The translations under genes were made by a program, and so were the position numbers. From Bretschneidera sinensis (Eukaryota > Streptophyta > Magnoliopsida > Brassicales > Akaniaceae), in NCBI GenBank assembly GCA_023935145.1, contig CM043702.1, forward strand, positions 78,549,320 through 78,613,319: a stretch of DNA of 64,000 nucleotides, written 5' to 3'. Under the pieces are notes generated by a model that searched no databases, was not told the origin of the DNA, and was given only the letters and a program-made list of their open reading frames with translations. Shown here piece after piece: positions 1-11,277 of the stretch; the stretch's first letter is position 1, and the number at the start of each line of letters is the position of its first letter.

Positions 1-16
1 TAGGTGATTTCCAACA
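1..16 (+). repeat. Terminal 16 nt of a different LTR
   Basis: These bases do not match the corresponding part of the A1 3' LTR. They do match the 3' terminus of the L1-type Copia LTR (sense end GGTGATTTCCAACA, compare 35677-35690 and 9939-9952 read on -). I infer the last bases of a + oriented Copia LTR lying mostly outside the window and inserted in the A1 5' LTR. Sixteen bases is little evidence. Confidence 0.5.
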
Positions 17-501
17 TTGGTGCACTATATAAAGGGTCATCTAGCTTCTATTTTATAGGTTGATTATTATTACTTGTGATTAAATTGAGATCAATTGTAA
101 AGTGTGCAATATAAGAGAGAATTGTGTGAGAGTGCAAAGATACAAACACAAGAGGGACTCAAAAGAGAGACTGGTTGTAAAAAAAAAGAGTAGTATAGTT
201 AGAGATAGAGAGCATTGTAATAGTTCTTATCTTCTTCCTTTCTTCTCTTCTCTTTGTTTCTTCAAGAACTTGAGTTTCTTGGAGAGGGTTTCTGAGATTG
301 TAAAGAACCATTGATAAGATAGTGCAGAGAGTTGGGAGGAACTCACGGGGACGTAGGCATATTGTCAAACCTCGATAACAAATTTCTTGTGTTCTTTTTT
401 TCCTTGCTTTGATTGCTGTATCTTTTTGTGTACAAGTCATTCTAGACTTGAGTGTTTGAGACACCATCACCTGGGCATCATTGAGAGGTGGTTTCCCAAC
501 A
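17..501 (+). repeat. A1 5' LTR, truncated at its left
   Basis: It matches the second half of the 3' LTR (about 5336-5819), including the TATA box TATATAAAG at 26-34, and ends in CCCAACA just before the primer-binding site. The U3 half is absent because of the junction at base 16/17. Confidence 0.85.
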
Positions 502-502
502 G

Positions 503-514
503 TGGTATCAGAGC
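503..514 (+). other. A1 primer-binding site, tRNA-Met
   Basis: TGGTATCAGAGC lies one base after the LTR end and is complementary to the 3' end of initiator tRNA-Met, the usual primer of plant Copia elements. Confidence 0.9.
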
Positions 515-749
515 TTGAGCAGCTGGGTAACAGAGCAAGAATTGAAGGTAGTGGAGCAAGACTCTAATATTCAAAGAACAAACTTCTTGGGTGATTCAAG
601 AAGGGAGTAAAGATCAAGATAAGATCGTGTTCTTAAGGTTGATTCAAGAACGGTGTTGAAATCATTCTTTGATCTATGTTCATAAGGTTTAGAAGAAGTT
701 GGAAAGAAATTTGTGGGTGCTGCACACATCTGGGATCTTTTTCACAAAG

Positions 750-3700
750 ATGGCTTCAAATTTCTTGGTTGAGAAGTTTGATGGAAAGGGAGATTTTTCC
801 CTGTGGAAGCGGAAGATCAAGGTTGTTCTCATGCAACAGAAAGTGGACTTGGCTCTTGGAGAAGATGATGCTTTTCCAGCAAGTGTCATGGACGACCAAC
901 AGATTGAAATGAAGAAGATGACATAGAGCACCATCTTTTTACACATGTCGGATAGTGTCAGAAGGGAGTGTGGAGACTCGAAAGATCCTGCTGTCATATA
1001 GAAGAAACTAGATGAGTTGTTTCTTACCAAAACTCTCCCTAATAAAATTTATCTTCTTAAAATAATTTTTGCTTTTAAAATGGATCCTAATAAAGAGTTG
1101 CAAGATAATCTTGATGTCTTTAATAAACTAGTTCAGGATTTGGCTACTTGTAGTATTAAATTCCCGGATGAACAATTGGCTGTTATGTTATTAAATTCTC
1201 TTCTTGATTATTTTGATAGTTTAATTAATGCAATTGAATGTGGAAGAGATACACTAACCAAAGAAATTGTGGTCAATGCTATAAAGGCTCATGATTTCAA
1301 AGCCAAGAGTAGGTAGACATCAAGTGGAGAAGGGCTGATCATTAGAGGAAGGCCAGCAACTCGGAATGGCAGTAGCATTCATGGCAACTGCTGGGAGAAA
1401 TCCAGAGGTAGAGGGAAAAGCCATAGGATATCTCATTCCAAATCAAGACATGGAGGAAGGAGATGCTTCTACTGCAACAAAGAGGGTCACTTTAAGAAAG
1501 ATTGCAAGAAAAGGTTGTGGGATAAGAGAGGAAGCCATACCAAGAATAGAGAGCCTTCGGTTGCCAAGGCAGAACAGCAAGATGATGTTCTTGTTGTTTG
1601 CTCAAATATGAGCAGGTGGCAAGGCAGTGAAAAGTGGATTCTGGATTCCAGGTGCACTTATCACATGTACCCTCACAAGGAATGGTTCAATAATTTCAAG
1701 GAGATCAATGATGGAAGGGTCTTCTTGGGGAATGACAATTCTTGCCAAGTGAGGGGGATAGGAGACATTCAGTTGAGGATGTTTGATGGAGTCACAAGGC
1801 TGCTGAAGAATATGAGGTATCTTCCAGATTTAAAGAGGAATTTGATCTCATTGGGGCTGCTGGATTCCTTAGGGTATTCATACAAAGCTGAGGGAGGAAA
1901 GATCAAAGTGACTAAGGGTTCTTTGATAGTGATCAAGGCAGCAATCAAAGACGGACTTTATGAGATGATCGGTGAAACATAAATCAAGGATCAAGCAGCA
2001 AGCTTGATGGCTGAAATGGAGAGGGTAGCACTTTGGCACAATCGCTTGGGACATAAGAGCGAAAAGGGGCTGCAAGTCCTTAGCATAGATGGTCTACTTG
2101 GTGGTGACAAAGTATAGAAATTAGATTTTTGCGAGTGTTGCATTCTTGGGAAGCAACATCGGGTCAGCTTCAAAATCGGAGTGCACAAGTCCAAAGGGAT
2201 TCTTGACTACATTCATTCAGACCTTTGGGGACCAACAAGAACACCAACACAGGGAGGTAATTTTTACTTTCTGTCTTTAATTGATAATTATTCAAGAATG
2301 GTTTGGGTTTATTTGCTTAAACATAAATCTGATGCCTTGAATAAATTTGTTGTGTGGAAAGAGTTGCTGGAGACTCAAATGGGTAGGGTAGTTAAGGCTT
2401 TACGAACTGATAGAGGCTTAGAATTTTGTAATAAGGATTTTGATAAATTCTATGAATTAAATGGCATTCTAAGACATAGAACGGTTGTAAAAACACCTCA
2501 GCAAAATGGAGTTGAACCCTTATGGAAAAAGTTAGGTGCATGTTGATTGGGTCCAGTTTACCAAAATATTTTTGGGGAGAAGCTGTAGCTACAACTGCAT
2601 ACTTGGTAAATAGATCACCCTCTAGAGCTTTAGAGCTCAAGACTCCTATGGAGATGTGGAGTGGGAAACCCCCTGAATTAAGCAACCTTAGGACTTTTGG
2701 GTATGTTGCATGTTCACATTAAAAGGATGATAAACTTAGCCCAAGGTCTAGAAAATGTGTGTCTAGGATATGGAGATGGGGTTAAGGGATACAGGTTGTG
2801 GTCATTAGAACCTAAAGGAATGAAATTGATAATAAGTAGGGATATTACTTTTAATGAATTGTTATTTCCCTACTTGGAGAAAACTAACCCTGCAGGGGCT
2901 AGTGAGCAAACCAGTCTGGAAATTGTGAAGCATAACATCAAGAAAAATTCGGTTCAGGTAGAGCAAAGGAGGCAAGAGGGTTCAGACCAAGTAGATCCCA
3001 TTGATGAAAGCCATACTCAAGATACTCAAGAGGAGGCTGAACTGGAAGTGGATGATGCAGCAAGTCTAAATGACTACTAGCTCACAAGAGACCGGGGAAG
3101 GAGGGTGGTTAGCCGACCTTTGAGATATAGGTTTGTGGCTGCAAATGTAGCAGCTCCTTGGACAGAAGGAAAGGTTGAACCAGAAACTTACATGGAAGCC
3201 ATGGAGTGTAAGGATTCTTCAAAGTGGCAGCTAGCTATGGAGGAAGAAATGGACTCTTTGAGGAAGAACAACTCTTGGGTATTGGTGCCCAATCCAGAAA
3301 AATAGAGAGTCGTGGACTATAGATGGATCTACAAGATCAAAGAAAGGAACACTCCATGGGATGAAGTTCGATATAAAACCAGGCTGGTGGCGAAAGGGTT
3401 CACACAAAAAGAAGGCATAGATTTCACCAAAATCTTCTCACCATTTGTGAAGTACAAGACAATCCGGATAGTATTAGCAATGGTGGTCTAATTTGATTGG
3501 GAAATCGAGCAAGTGGATATGAAGGCAGCGTTCTTACATGGAGAGCTTGATGAGACCATTTACATGAGGCAACCCGAAGGCTATGAGGAAGGAAGGCAGG
3601 GAGATTTGGTGTGCCAACTGAAGAAATCTCTATATGGCCTAAAGCAATCACCTTGGCAATGGAATAAGAGGTTTGATTCCTTTGTAATCAGCCTGGGTTT

Positions 3701-4744
3701 CATAAGGAGCTACTATGATTCGTGCTTGTATTACAAGGGGCAGAAGGTGGAAGAAGTGGTGATTATCCTGATCTATGTTGATGACATATTGCTGGTTGGG
3801 AGCAGCATGGAGAGGATTAAGAAATTAAAGGCTCAACTCAGTGAAGAGTTTGAGATAAAGGATCTTAGCCATGCGCAGAAGATCCTTGGGATGTGTATCA
3901 TCCGGGAAAGGGAGAGAAATAGATTGAAGATCTCTCAAACTTCCTACATAGAGAAGATGATATCTAAGTTCTCTATGGAAGATAGCAAACAAGTAAAGGT
4001 TCCCCTTGCTGGTCATTTCAAGTTCTCCAACGATCAATGTCTAAGATCGGAGGCGAAGAAGAAGGAAATGGAGAAAGTCCCTTACTCTAGTGCGGTTGGT
4101 TCAGTTATGTTCACCATGGTAAGCACTAGACCTGATATTGCTCATGCAATTAGTGTTCTCAGCAGATTTATGAGTAATCCCGGGAAGGAGCATTGGCTTG
4201 GGATGAAGTGGTTGCTGAGGTATTTGAAGGGAAGCCTAGAAGTAGGGCTGGTTTATGAGAAGAGGGGCAATGTCATCTGCCTTGAGAGTTATACTGATTC
4301 TGATTATGGGGCTGACCGAGATAAAAGAAGATTGATTACTTCCTAGTTCTTCGACTTAAATGGGTGTTGTGTAAGTTGGAAAGCTTAGTTGCAGCCGGTG
4401 GTAGCACTCTCAACAACTGAGGCTGAGTATATAGTGGCTACGGAAGCCATCAAGGAGGCTATGTGGTGCAAAGTGTTACTAGAAGAATTGAAGGTACTGG
4501 AGGAGAAAGTTGTGGTGTATTCAGATAGTTAAAGTGCATTGCACTTGTGTAAGAATCCGGTGTTCCATGAGAGGACAAAGTATATGGATGTTCGATACCA
4601 TTTCATTAGGGAAAATGTTACGAAAGATGCATCCATGTGGGCAAGGTAGCCACGGAAGAAAAACCTGCGGATTTAGGTACCAAGGTTCTACCTCTAAGTA
4701 AGTTCAATCATTGCCTTGGACTACTTAGGATTGGAGTCAGTTGA
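750..4744 (+). pseudogene. A1 gag-pol polyprotein, broken
   Basis: The start is the ATG at 750 (MASNF), by comparison with the other copies. In order: UBN2-type gag, then a CCHC zinc knuckle near 1464-1505 (CFYCNKEGHFKKDC). Next comes a retropepsin motif near 1636, reading ILDSRCTYH where the family has D-S/T-G: the invariant glycine is now arginine. Then the His-rich GAG-pre-integrase, the integrase core (DYIHSDLWGP near 2209; TPQQNG near 2496), RT (from about 3280; intact YVDD near 3775) and RNase H (LSTTEAEY near 4410), ending at TGA 4742-4744. Stops include TAG after MKKMT, TAG near 1315, TAA 1980-1982 and TAG near 3303. Non-functional. Confidence 0.9.
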
Positions 4745-4824
4745 TTGATGACTCAAGATGAGTTTGGATCCTGAAGTTCTCTGCACAATGGTTCGGGTTT
4801 AAATGCTTAGACAAAGGTAGAGAT

Positions 4825-5819
4825 TGTTGGTATTTGTCTAAGGTTTAAACATGGTTTTAAACATGGTTATGGTTTAAACAAGGTTGGAAGAATTAATTTC
4901 AGCTTGTTAAAGGAGTGCACACAAGTGTGTGCCTCAGTTTGGGTGTGTGTGCACACCTCTATTCAACAAGGCAAAGAAGTGCGCACAGCCACAAAAGGTC
5001 AAGCTTCAGGTCAGGCTACGGCCTAGCCTTGTCCAGGCCGTGATGCATAGCATGGAGGAGTGCTGGAGGAGGGCCAGGCCGCGGCGCCCACTACTCCAGG
5101 CTGTGGCACCCAGAAAGGCCACAAAGAAGAGAATTTTCAGCCCTGCTTCAGGCTGCAGCGCGCCCTGTTCTAGGCCGCGGCCTGAAGGCACACTGATGCA
5201 AGGTTTCTAAGTCCTTTGAGAGGTGCATGGGTGGATGAATGAAACGCACAGCTTTACTAAAGAATGATCAAAGGCTAAGGATGATTGTTCATCTAGATCT
5301 AAGGGTGGATATTGACCCTCAAGATTGGACAAGAAGTTGGTGCACTATATAAAGGGTCCCCTAGCTTCTATTTCATAGGTTGATTGTTATTACTTGTGAT
5401 TAAATTGAGATCAATTGTAAAGTGTGCAATATAAGAGAGAATTGTGTGAGAGTGAAAAGACACAAACACGAGAGGGACTCAAAAGAGAGGCTGGTTGTAA
5501 AAAGAGAGAGTAGCATAGTTAGAGATAGAGAGCATTGTAATAGTTCTTATCTTCTTCCTTTCTTCTCTTCTTTGTTTCTTCAAGAACTTGAGTTTCTTGG
5601 AGAGGTTTGCTAAGATCGTAAAGAACCATTGATAAGATAGTGCAGAGAGTTCAGAGGAACTCACGGGGACGTAGGCATATTGCCGAACCTCGATAACAAA
5701 TTTCCTGTGTTCTTTTCTTCCTTGCTTTGATTGCTGTATCTTTTTGTGTACAAGTCATTCTAGACTTAGGTGTTTGAGAGACCATCACCTGGGCATCATT
5801 GAGAGGTGGTTTCCCAACA
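4825..5819 (+). repeat. A1 3' LTR (995 bp)
   Basis: It starts TGTTGG right after a purine-rich tract (4810-4824, GACAAAGGTAGAGAT) and ends CCCAACA. The U3 holds a GC-rich block (about 5010-5200) with two exact GGCCGCGGC words at 5077-5085 and 5173-5181, unlike the AT-rich remainder. The R/U5 half matches 17-501 and also resembles the LTRs of L2a, L1 and A4. Confidence 0.92.
5346..5354 (+). promoter_or_regulatory. TATA box of the A1 LTR
   Basis: TATATAAAG, also present at 26-34 and at the equivalent place in all related Copia LTRs here (for example 62043-62051). It lies about 165 bp after the last GGCCGCGGC word of the U3. Confidence 0.7.
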
Positions 5820-6318
5820 GTAATTAAGAAATAATTTAAGCATAAATATGATGAGAGTGTGAGAGAAATCTAGCAAGTGTTGGAAGTCTCTAGATTGATC
5901 GAGAAAGAGAAGAGACAAAAAGAGAGAAAAGGAAGAGAATAAGAAGAGAGGAAGAATGAAGGGAGAAAAAAGAAAGAGATGGGAGTTTCTTGCAACTTTT
6001 CAAGGCAAAAGCTTGTCTTCTTTCTTTTCAGTTCAAGTATGTTTATTAAACTAAAAATTTGTGAACTTAGAGTTTCAATTCAAAGACTTTCCTTAAGAAA
6101 ACATTTGAAGAAAAAGGGCTTTTTAAAAAATTAAAAAAAGGGTTTTTGAGTTAAAGTTGTGATTTTGAGTTTATGATGCAAATTTTGGTGTGGGTAACAT
6201 TGATTTTTGTCAATATAACTAGTAGAAACTTGTATCTCTGAAGTTTGGAAAGATCTTTGGAAATCAAGAAGAATTTTTTGAGAAAAGATGAATTTTCAGG
6301 AAGAAAGTTTGCTGGAAT

Positions 6319-7687
6319 TGTGTGAGTTTTAAATTATTCACAAGCGCACGAGTCATTTGCAATATAGTGTTGTGCAAGTGCGAGGTCGAATCCACAGGAA
6401 ATTGCATTGTGAAAATGTATTTTTATCTAAACTAAACCTACTTTAACCTAGTTCCAAATTTTGAGTTGTATTACGCAAAGAGTATAAACTTAAACTAAAT
6501 TGATTTAAAACAAATGATAAAAATACTAAGGTTTTTGAATCCTCCCCACCAAATTAAAACAAATATTTTCATATATATCAAATCATTCCATGAATCTACC
6601 ATTATACAAATCACATCAAATACACAAACTAAACCAAAACCATCCAATGTATCCGTTTAAAAATCATAATGGATATTCAATCTAATTTGAATGATCCGCT
6701 ATATCCGGCAGATGAAACACAAAGAATATCCAATTGAACAATTTAAAAGCAATCAATCATAATATTTTACTTAAATAATTGAACAAAACATTTTTACTAA
6801 AAATATCAGAATTGTATGAACAAATCTGAAAATATTATGTCAAACAATGGCGATGCTTCATCTTCAACCTTAGATGAAGATTTTAGCCTCTCATAATTAT
6901 GAAACTAAAGTTCACAATAAAAGTGCTAAACATTAAACTTTAAAACTAAAAGAAATAAATTAAAACTGACTATACATTGGGAGAAATTCCACTCGTTGTT
7001 GTGCAGCGCTTCCCCCCTTAGTAGCAAAGCCTTCGAGATCCACCAGAATGCTAGCAGAAGTCCTCCAAATTGCACACCCATTGCTTTAGTGAGGTGGGGC
7101 TTTTATAAAGAAACTCACAAGTGCAATGTGTTTCAAATTCGATGTGGGATACTGCCTAAATGCGCTCGAGCGCAGCATGGTGCACTGCCTGATCTTTGTC
7201 TACTAAAACTGCCATAACTTTGTCTAGAAAAATCATTTTTATGAGCCATAAAATTCCCCAGAAAATAGATATCTGGATCTTTCCAAGCATATATGGGTCA
7301 TCTCTTGGTTCTTCCTGAATCATTATAGTTTTAATCCGCAAAAATCACTTCTGGCACGCTGAAATCACACACAGCCTTACCTTTGTCTACTAAAACTGCC
7401 ATAACTTTCTCTAGAAAAATCATATTTATAAGCTGTAAAATTCCCCAAAAAATAGACATCTGGATCTTTCCAAGAATATATGGTTCATCTCCTGGTTCTT
7501 CCTGAATAAATACAGTTTAATCCACAAAAATAACTTATCTGTACGGGCAATTCTGACAATTTAGTGAAACTCCTTTCCAAGTGCTTGTAAACCTGTAAAA
7601 CACGAAAAGAACAACTCAAAGTAACAAATTCCTAAGCTAACAAATGTAAATTAAGGGGCCAAAGTATGCAATATTTGGCACTCATCA
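6319..7687 (-). repeat. L0 3' LTR (1369 bp)
   Basis: It aligns over its length with 37866-39259. About 14 differences were counted by eye in the first 250 bases. It contains two tandem copies of a 187-bp unit (from about 7199 and 7386). One 20-nt unit of the GTGCGCTCGA repeat, present twice in the 5' LTR, is reduced to a single copy at 7161-7173. Confidence 0.88.
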
Positions 7688-9106
7688 AATACCCCCAAAC
7701 TTATATTTTGCTAGTCCCTTAGCAAAACAAAATAAAAAAAAAACTAAATGAAAAACAAAGAACACAAAGATAACTCCATCATTCATGGTATCCAAAAATT
7801 TAAGTATCACACAAAACCATGATATTCATTCATGAGTAAGCTTAAAAAAATATAACTCATCTTCACAATGAATAGGAATTTTAAAACCTAATTACTTACA
7901 AGAGGCAGGCTAAGACATCACAAGCTTGAATCAGTGTAAAGTGAATTAGCATATACAGATGAGGCTTCCAAATAACTTCAATGTACAATGTCTCCATGTC
8001 TCAAGAGTCACGGAATTTCTCATCAGAATGAACAACGATGGTATAGTTTTATTTTCTTTTTTTCTTTTATTATAAGGCTCTGCTATGTTTAGTTCCCTTA
8101 AGCTTTCTAATTGACCCATGTATCGAGTGTTGAGTCAATGACTCCCAAACCAGATGGTTTTAGGGTATTAGGTGTAAAGACACCCCTAAGGACTTACTAA
8201 CTCGAGTCAAAAAGGCTACGAAACTAAACTGGCCTTAACGCTACCAAGCAAAATTCCCACCTTTTGATGTGAACACTCACTGCTTACTGAGGCAAGAGGT
8301 CCAGTTACTCAGCGAAAAGTTTCTCAATGATCATTACTAATAAAATTCTCACGTTTTGACATGAACACTCATTGTTTACTGAGGCAAGAAGGTCAGTTAC
8401 TCAGTGGAAAGTTTATTGATGATTATTATAGTTTTTTATTTTTTTATTTTATTTATTTTTTTATGTTTCTATGCCAAAGTGTTTATTCTACAAGTCATCC
8501 AGTTTCAGTTAAGTCATGGAAACATGCACATTAAAATCACATGTCATACCTCACACAATTATGTGCTAATGTGCTCATGTCAGATTAGATTAAACAGGTG
8601 AATTCTTAAATGCCTAAAGTAAGTAACAAAATTTTAAAACTCTATCATCAAATCATGTGTTCACAATTTTAAACTCACCAATGACATCACATCACAGTAT
8701 TTGTTTAGATCAACCAAAATTTCAAAATAACATGAGCATGCATTTATCTTCTTTTTTTTTCTTTTTTTTAACGAAGAAAAAAAACAACAACAAATTAGGA
8801 CAAAGTGCGTGTAATGTGTCTCCCATACCCCTAAACTTAAATTATACATTGTCCCCAATGTGTGAATAATATGGAAAGAGCTGACCTGGGAGATGGAGAA
8901 CTAACTGGACTGGCATGGCTCATAGCATACCCCCAAACTTGAACTGAAGTATGCGTTGTCCCTGAAAAAACAAAGACCGAAAAATAAAAGAAACACTAGA
9001 AATAAACAGTAACAAGAAATATGTAAAATAATAAACAAACAGAATGGATATGCTGTGGGGTGCCTCCCATGAGCGCTAAGTTTAGCATCTTCAACCAGAC
9101 CCAGCA
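7688..9106 (-). other. L0 3' non-coding region with purine tracts
   Basis: No credible gene. On -, a purine tract (AAGTTTGGGGGTATT) directly precedes the LTR at 7688-7702. Similar G5-type tracts recur near 8826 and 8928. A 91-bp direct duplication lies at about 8257-8430. The stretch near 9060-9085 (sense AGCGCTCATGGGAGGCACC) matches the sequence after the last gag frame in L3, so it marks the start of the 3' non-coding region. A T-rich run is at 8748-8770. Confidence 0.6.
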
Positions 9107-9938
9107 TTAGTAATCATGCCTAGCTAAGCGCTCCACCATCTGATCAATAAATGGGAGTGGAAAATGATCCTTCCTTGTGGCAACATTCAACTTACGGTAG
9201 TCTAGACACACTCTCCATCCTGACTGAACACGAGTTGGCACCAACTCGTCATCCTTATGCTTCACTACCGTTAATCTAGCCCGCTTGAGCACGACATGAA
9301 TCAGGCTCACCCACTTGCTATTAGAGATTGGATAAATGATCCTTGCATCCAACAACTTTATCACTTCAGTCCTTACAACCTCTTGCATAATTGGGAGGAG
9401 CCTTCTCTATGGCTCCCTTTATGATTTGTCATTCTCCTCCAAATGTATCTTATGCATCACCACCGAGGGGCTAATCTCTTTGATATCCTCAATAGTCCAG
9501 CTGATAACTTTCTTTTGCTCTCCTAAAATGTCCAATAATTTCTCCTCTTGAGCATTAACCAAATCTGAAGCTATAATCACAGGTAAAGAATCTATAGGAC
9601 CTAGAAACTTATACTTAAGATTGTCTGGTAAAGGCTTAAGTTCCTTGTTGGGGGCTCAGGTGCTACAGTTTCCTCCATCTCACTGCTCACTTGAAGAGTA
9701 GACTCCAAAATAGCACTCACTTGCTCAAGTAACTTATCCAAATCCAAATCCTCTCTAAATTGAGCAAAACATGCCTCCAAAATGTCCTCAGACTCCCCTC
9801 CTTTCTTGGGCGCTTGTAATCTCTCAGGCTAAGGCACTTTAGGTACAAACGACCTAGGGAGATCCTTAATAGTAGGTGTGGTTGTAGATGGCTCAGCATC
9901 TCTCTTCTCCTTGTTGCCACTTTCTTGCCCTTGCTGCA
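9107..9938 (-). pseudogene. L0 pol remnant: RT amino-terminal part only
   Basis: On -, 9388-9107 encodes the start of a Gypsy RT: KLLDARIIYPISNSKWVS, then VCLDYRKLN and DHFPLPFIDQM. The frame then jumps straight into the 3' non-coding region, so the catalytic YxDD, RNase H and integrase are deleted. Upstream (9389-9938) is the gag-pol linker, recognisable near 9440-9600 by comparison with L2b (SLPVIIASDL, DIKEISPSVV). No aspartic protease remains in between. Several stops are present. Confidence 0.8.
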
Positions 9939-10180
9939 TGATGGAAATCACCTTCAATGCAGAATCCCAGGTGGTGATCTTCCAAACACCTAAGTCTAGA
10001 ATGACTTGTAATGAACAGAAACAAACCAATCAAAGAAAGAACACAAGCAATTATTATCGAGGTTCAGCAATGTGCCTACGTCCCCGTGAGCTCTTCCAAG
10101 CTCTTTGCACTAAATCAATGGAGTTCTTACAATTGCAGCAACACCTCTTCAAGAATCCTTTTGTTCTTGAAGAAAGAAAG

Positions 10181-11196
10181 TGTTGGGAAACCACCACTCT
10201 CTGAATGATGCCCAGGAGATGGTCTCTCTAAACACATAAGTCTTGAATGAGTTGTAAAAAGAAAATAGCAATCAAAGCAAGAAAGAAAAGAACACAGGAA
10301 ATTTGTTATCGAGGTTCGGCAATGTACCTACGTCCTCGTGAGTTCACCCGAACTCTCTGCACTATCTTATCAATGGTTCTTTACAAGCTCAGCAACCCTC
10401 TCCAAGAAACTCAAGTTCTTGAAGAAACAAAGAAGAAGAAGAAAAAGAAAGTAATAAGAACTACCCTGGAATTTTCCCAAGAAAATTCCCTTTGCACGCC
10501 CTTATGTTCCTTCTCTATTTTTCTCTCTCTTTACAACCAGTCTCTCTTTTGAGTCCCTTTTGTGTTTTGTGTCTTTACACTCTCACACAATTCTCTCTAA
10601 TAGTTGATCTCAAATTATGTCACAACAACTTTTTAATAATGAAGCTAGGTGACCCTTTATATAGTGCACCAACTTCTTATCCAATCTTAAGAGTCAATCT
10701 CCACCCTTAGATCATGAGAACCAATCAACCATGGCCCTTCATCAATCCTAAGTGACGCTGTCCATTTTAACATTGCATCCACGCACTAAAGAAGAGGTTG
10801 AAACAAGCTGTCCATGTGTGCAGCAAGATTGCCTTCAAGGTGTGGCCTGAAACAAGGCAAGGTGCGCCCTGGAGTAGGGCACATTTGCTGTCCTTCTGTG
10901 GGGTACGCCCTAGAGTAGGGTGCGCCACACCCTGGCATAGGGTGCACTGTACCCTGGCCTGATACCAGCCTTGCTATCCATTCTATGAGGCGCGCCCTGA
11001 CCTGATGCTGCCCTTTACACAACAGTGCACACTATGTTCCCTTGTTGATTAGAGGTGTGCACACACACCCAAACTAATGCACACATTTGTGTGCAGTCCT
11101 TTAACAAGCTATATTTTAATCTTTCACCCTTGGTTTCAACTTTAACCATCTTTGAACCATGTTTAGACATGTTTAAACCTTAGACAAATACTAACA
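10181..11196 (-). repeat. L2a 3' LTR (1016 bp)
   Basis: Its inner edge is at ...CTAACA (11196), next to the purine tract complement ATCTCTACCTTTGTCT. It has a short GAA microsatellite near 10430 and a GC-rich U3 block near 10830-11010 in which a GTAGGGTGCGCC-like word recurs. Confidence 0.9.
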
Positions 11197-11277
11197 ATCT
11201 CTACCTTTGTCTAAGTGTTTTAAACCCGAACCATTTTGCAGAGAGCTTCAGGATCCAAACTCTTCTTGAGTCATCTG

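Larger units (their letters stand above)
17..5819 (+). mobile_element. Copia element A1 (Tork/Tnt1-like), defective
   Basis: Order along + is LTR remnant, tRNA-Met primer site, gag, protease, integrase, reverse transcriptase, RNase H, purine tract, LTR. Integrase before RT is the Copia order. Gag and pol are one frame in this lineage, as in Tnt1. The frame has many stops and shifts, and the protease motif is mutated, so the copy cannot move by itself. The 3' LTR is followed by GTAAT; the matching target duplication would lie left of the window. Confidence 0.9.

Noticed and set aside
102..314. Small protein gene in the LTR
   Set aside because: The same frame recurs in LTR copies (5422-5613) with shifts and covers the R/U5 region; it is LTR leader sequence.
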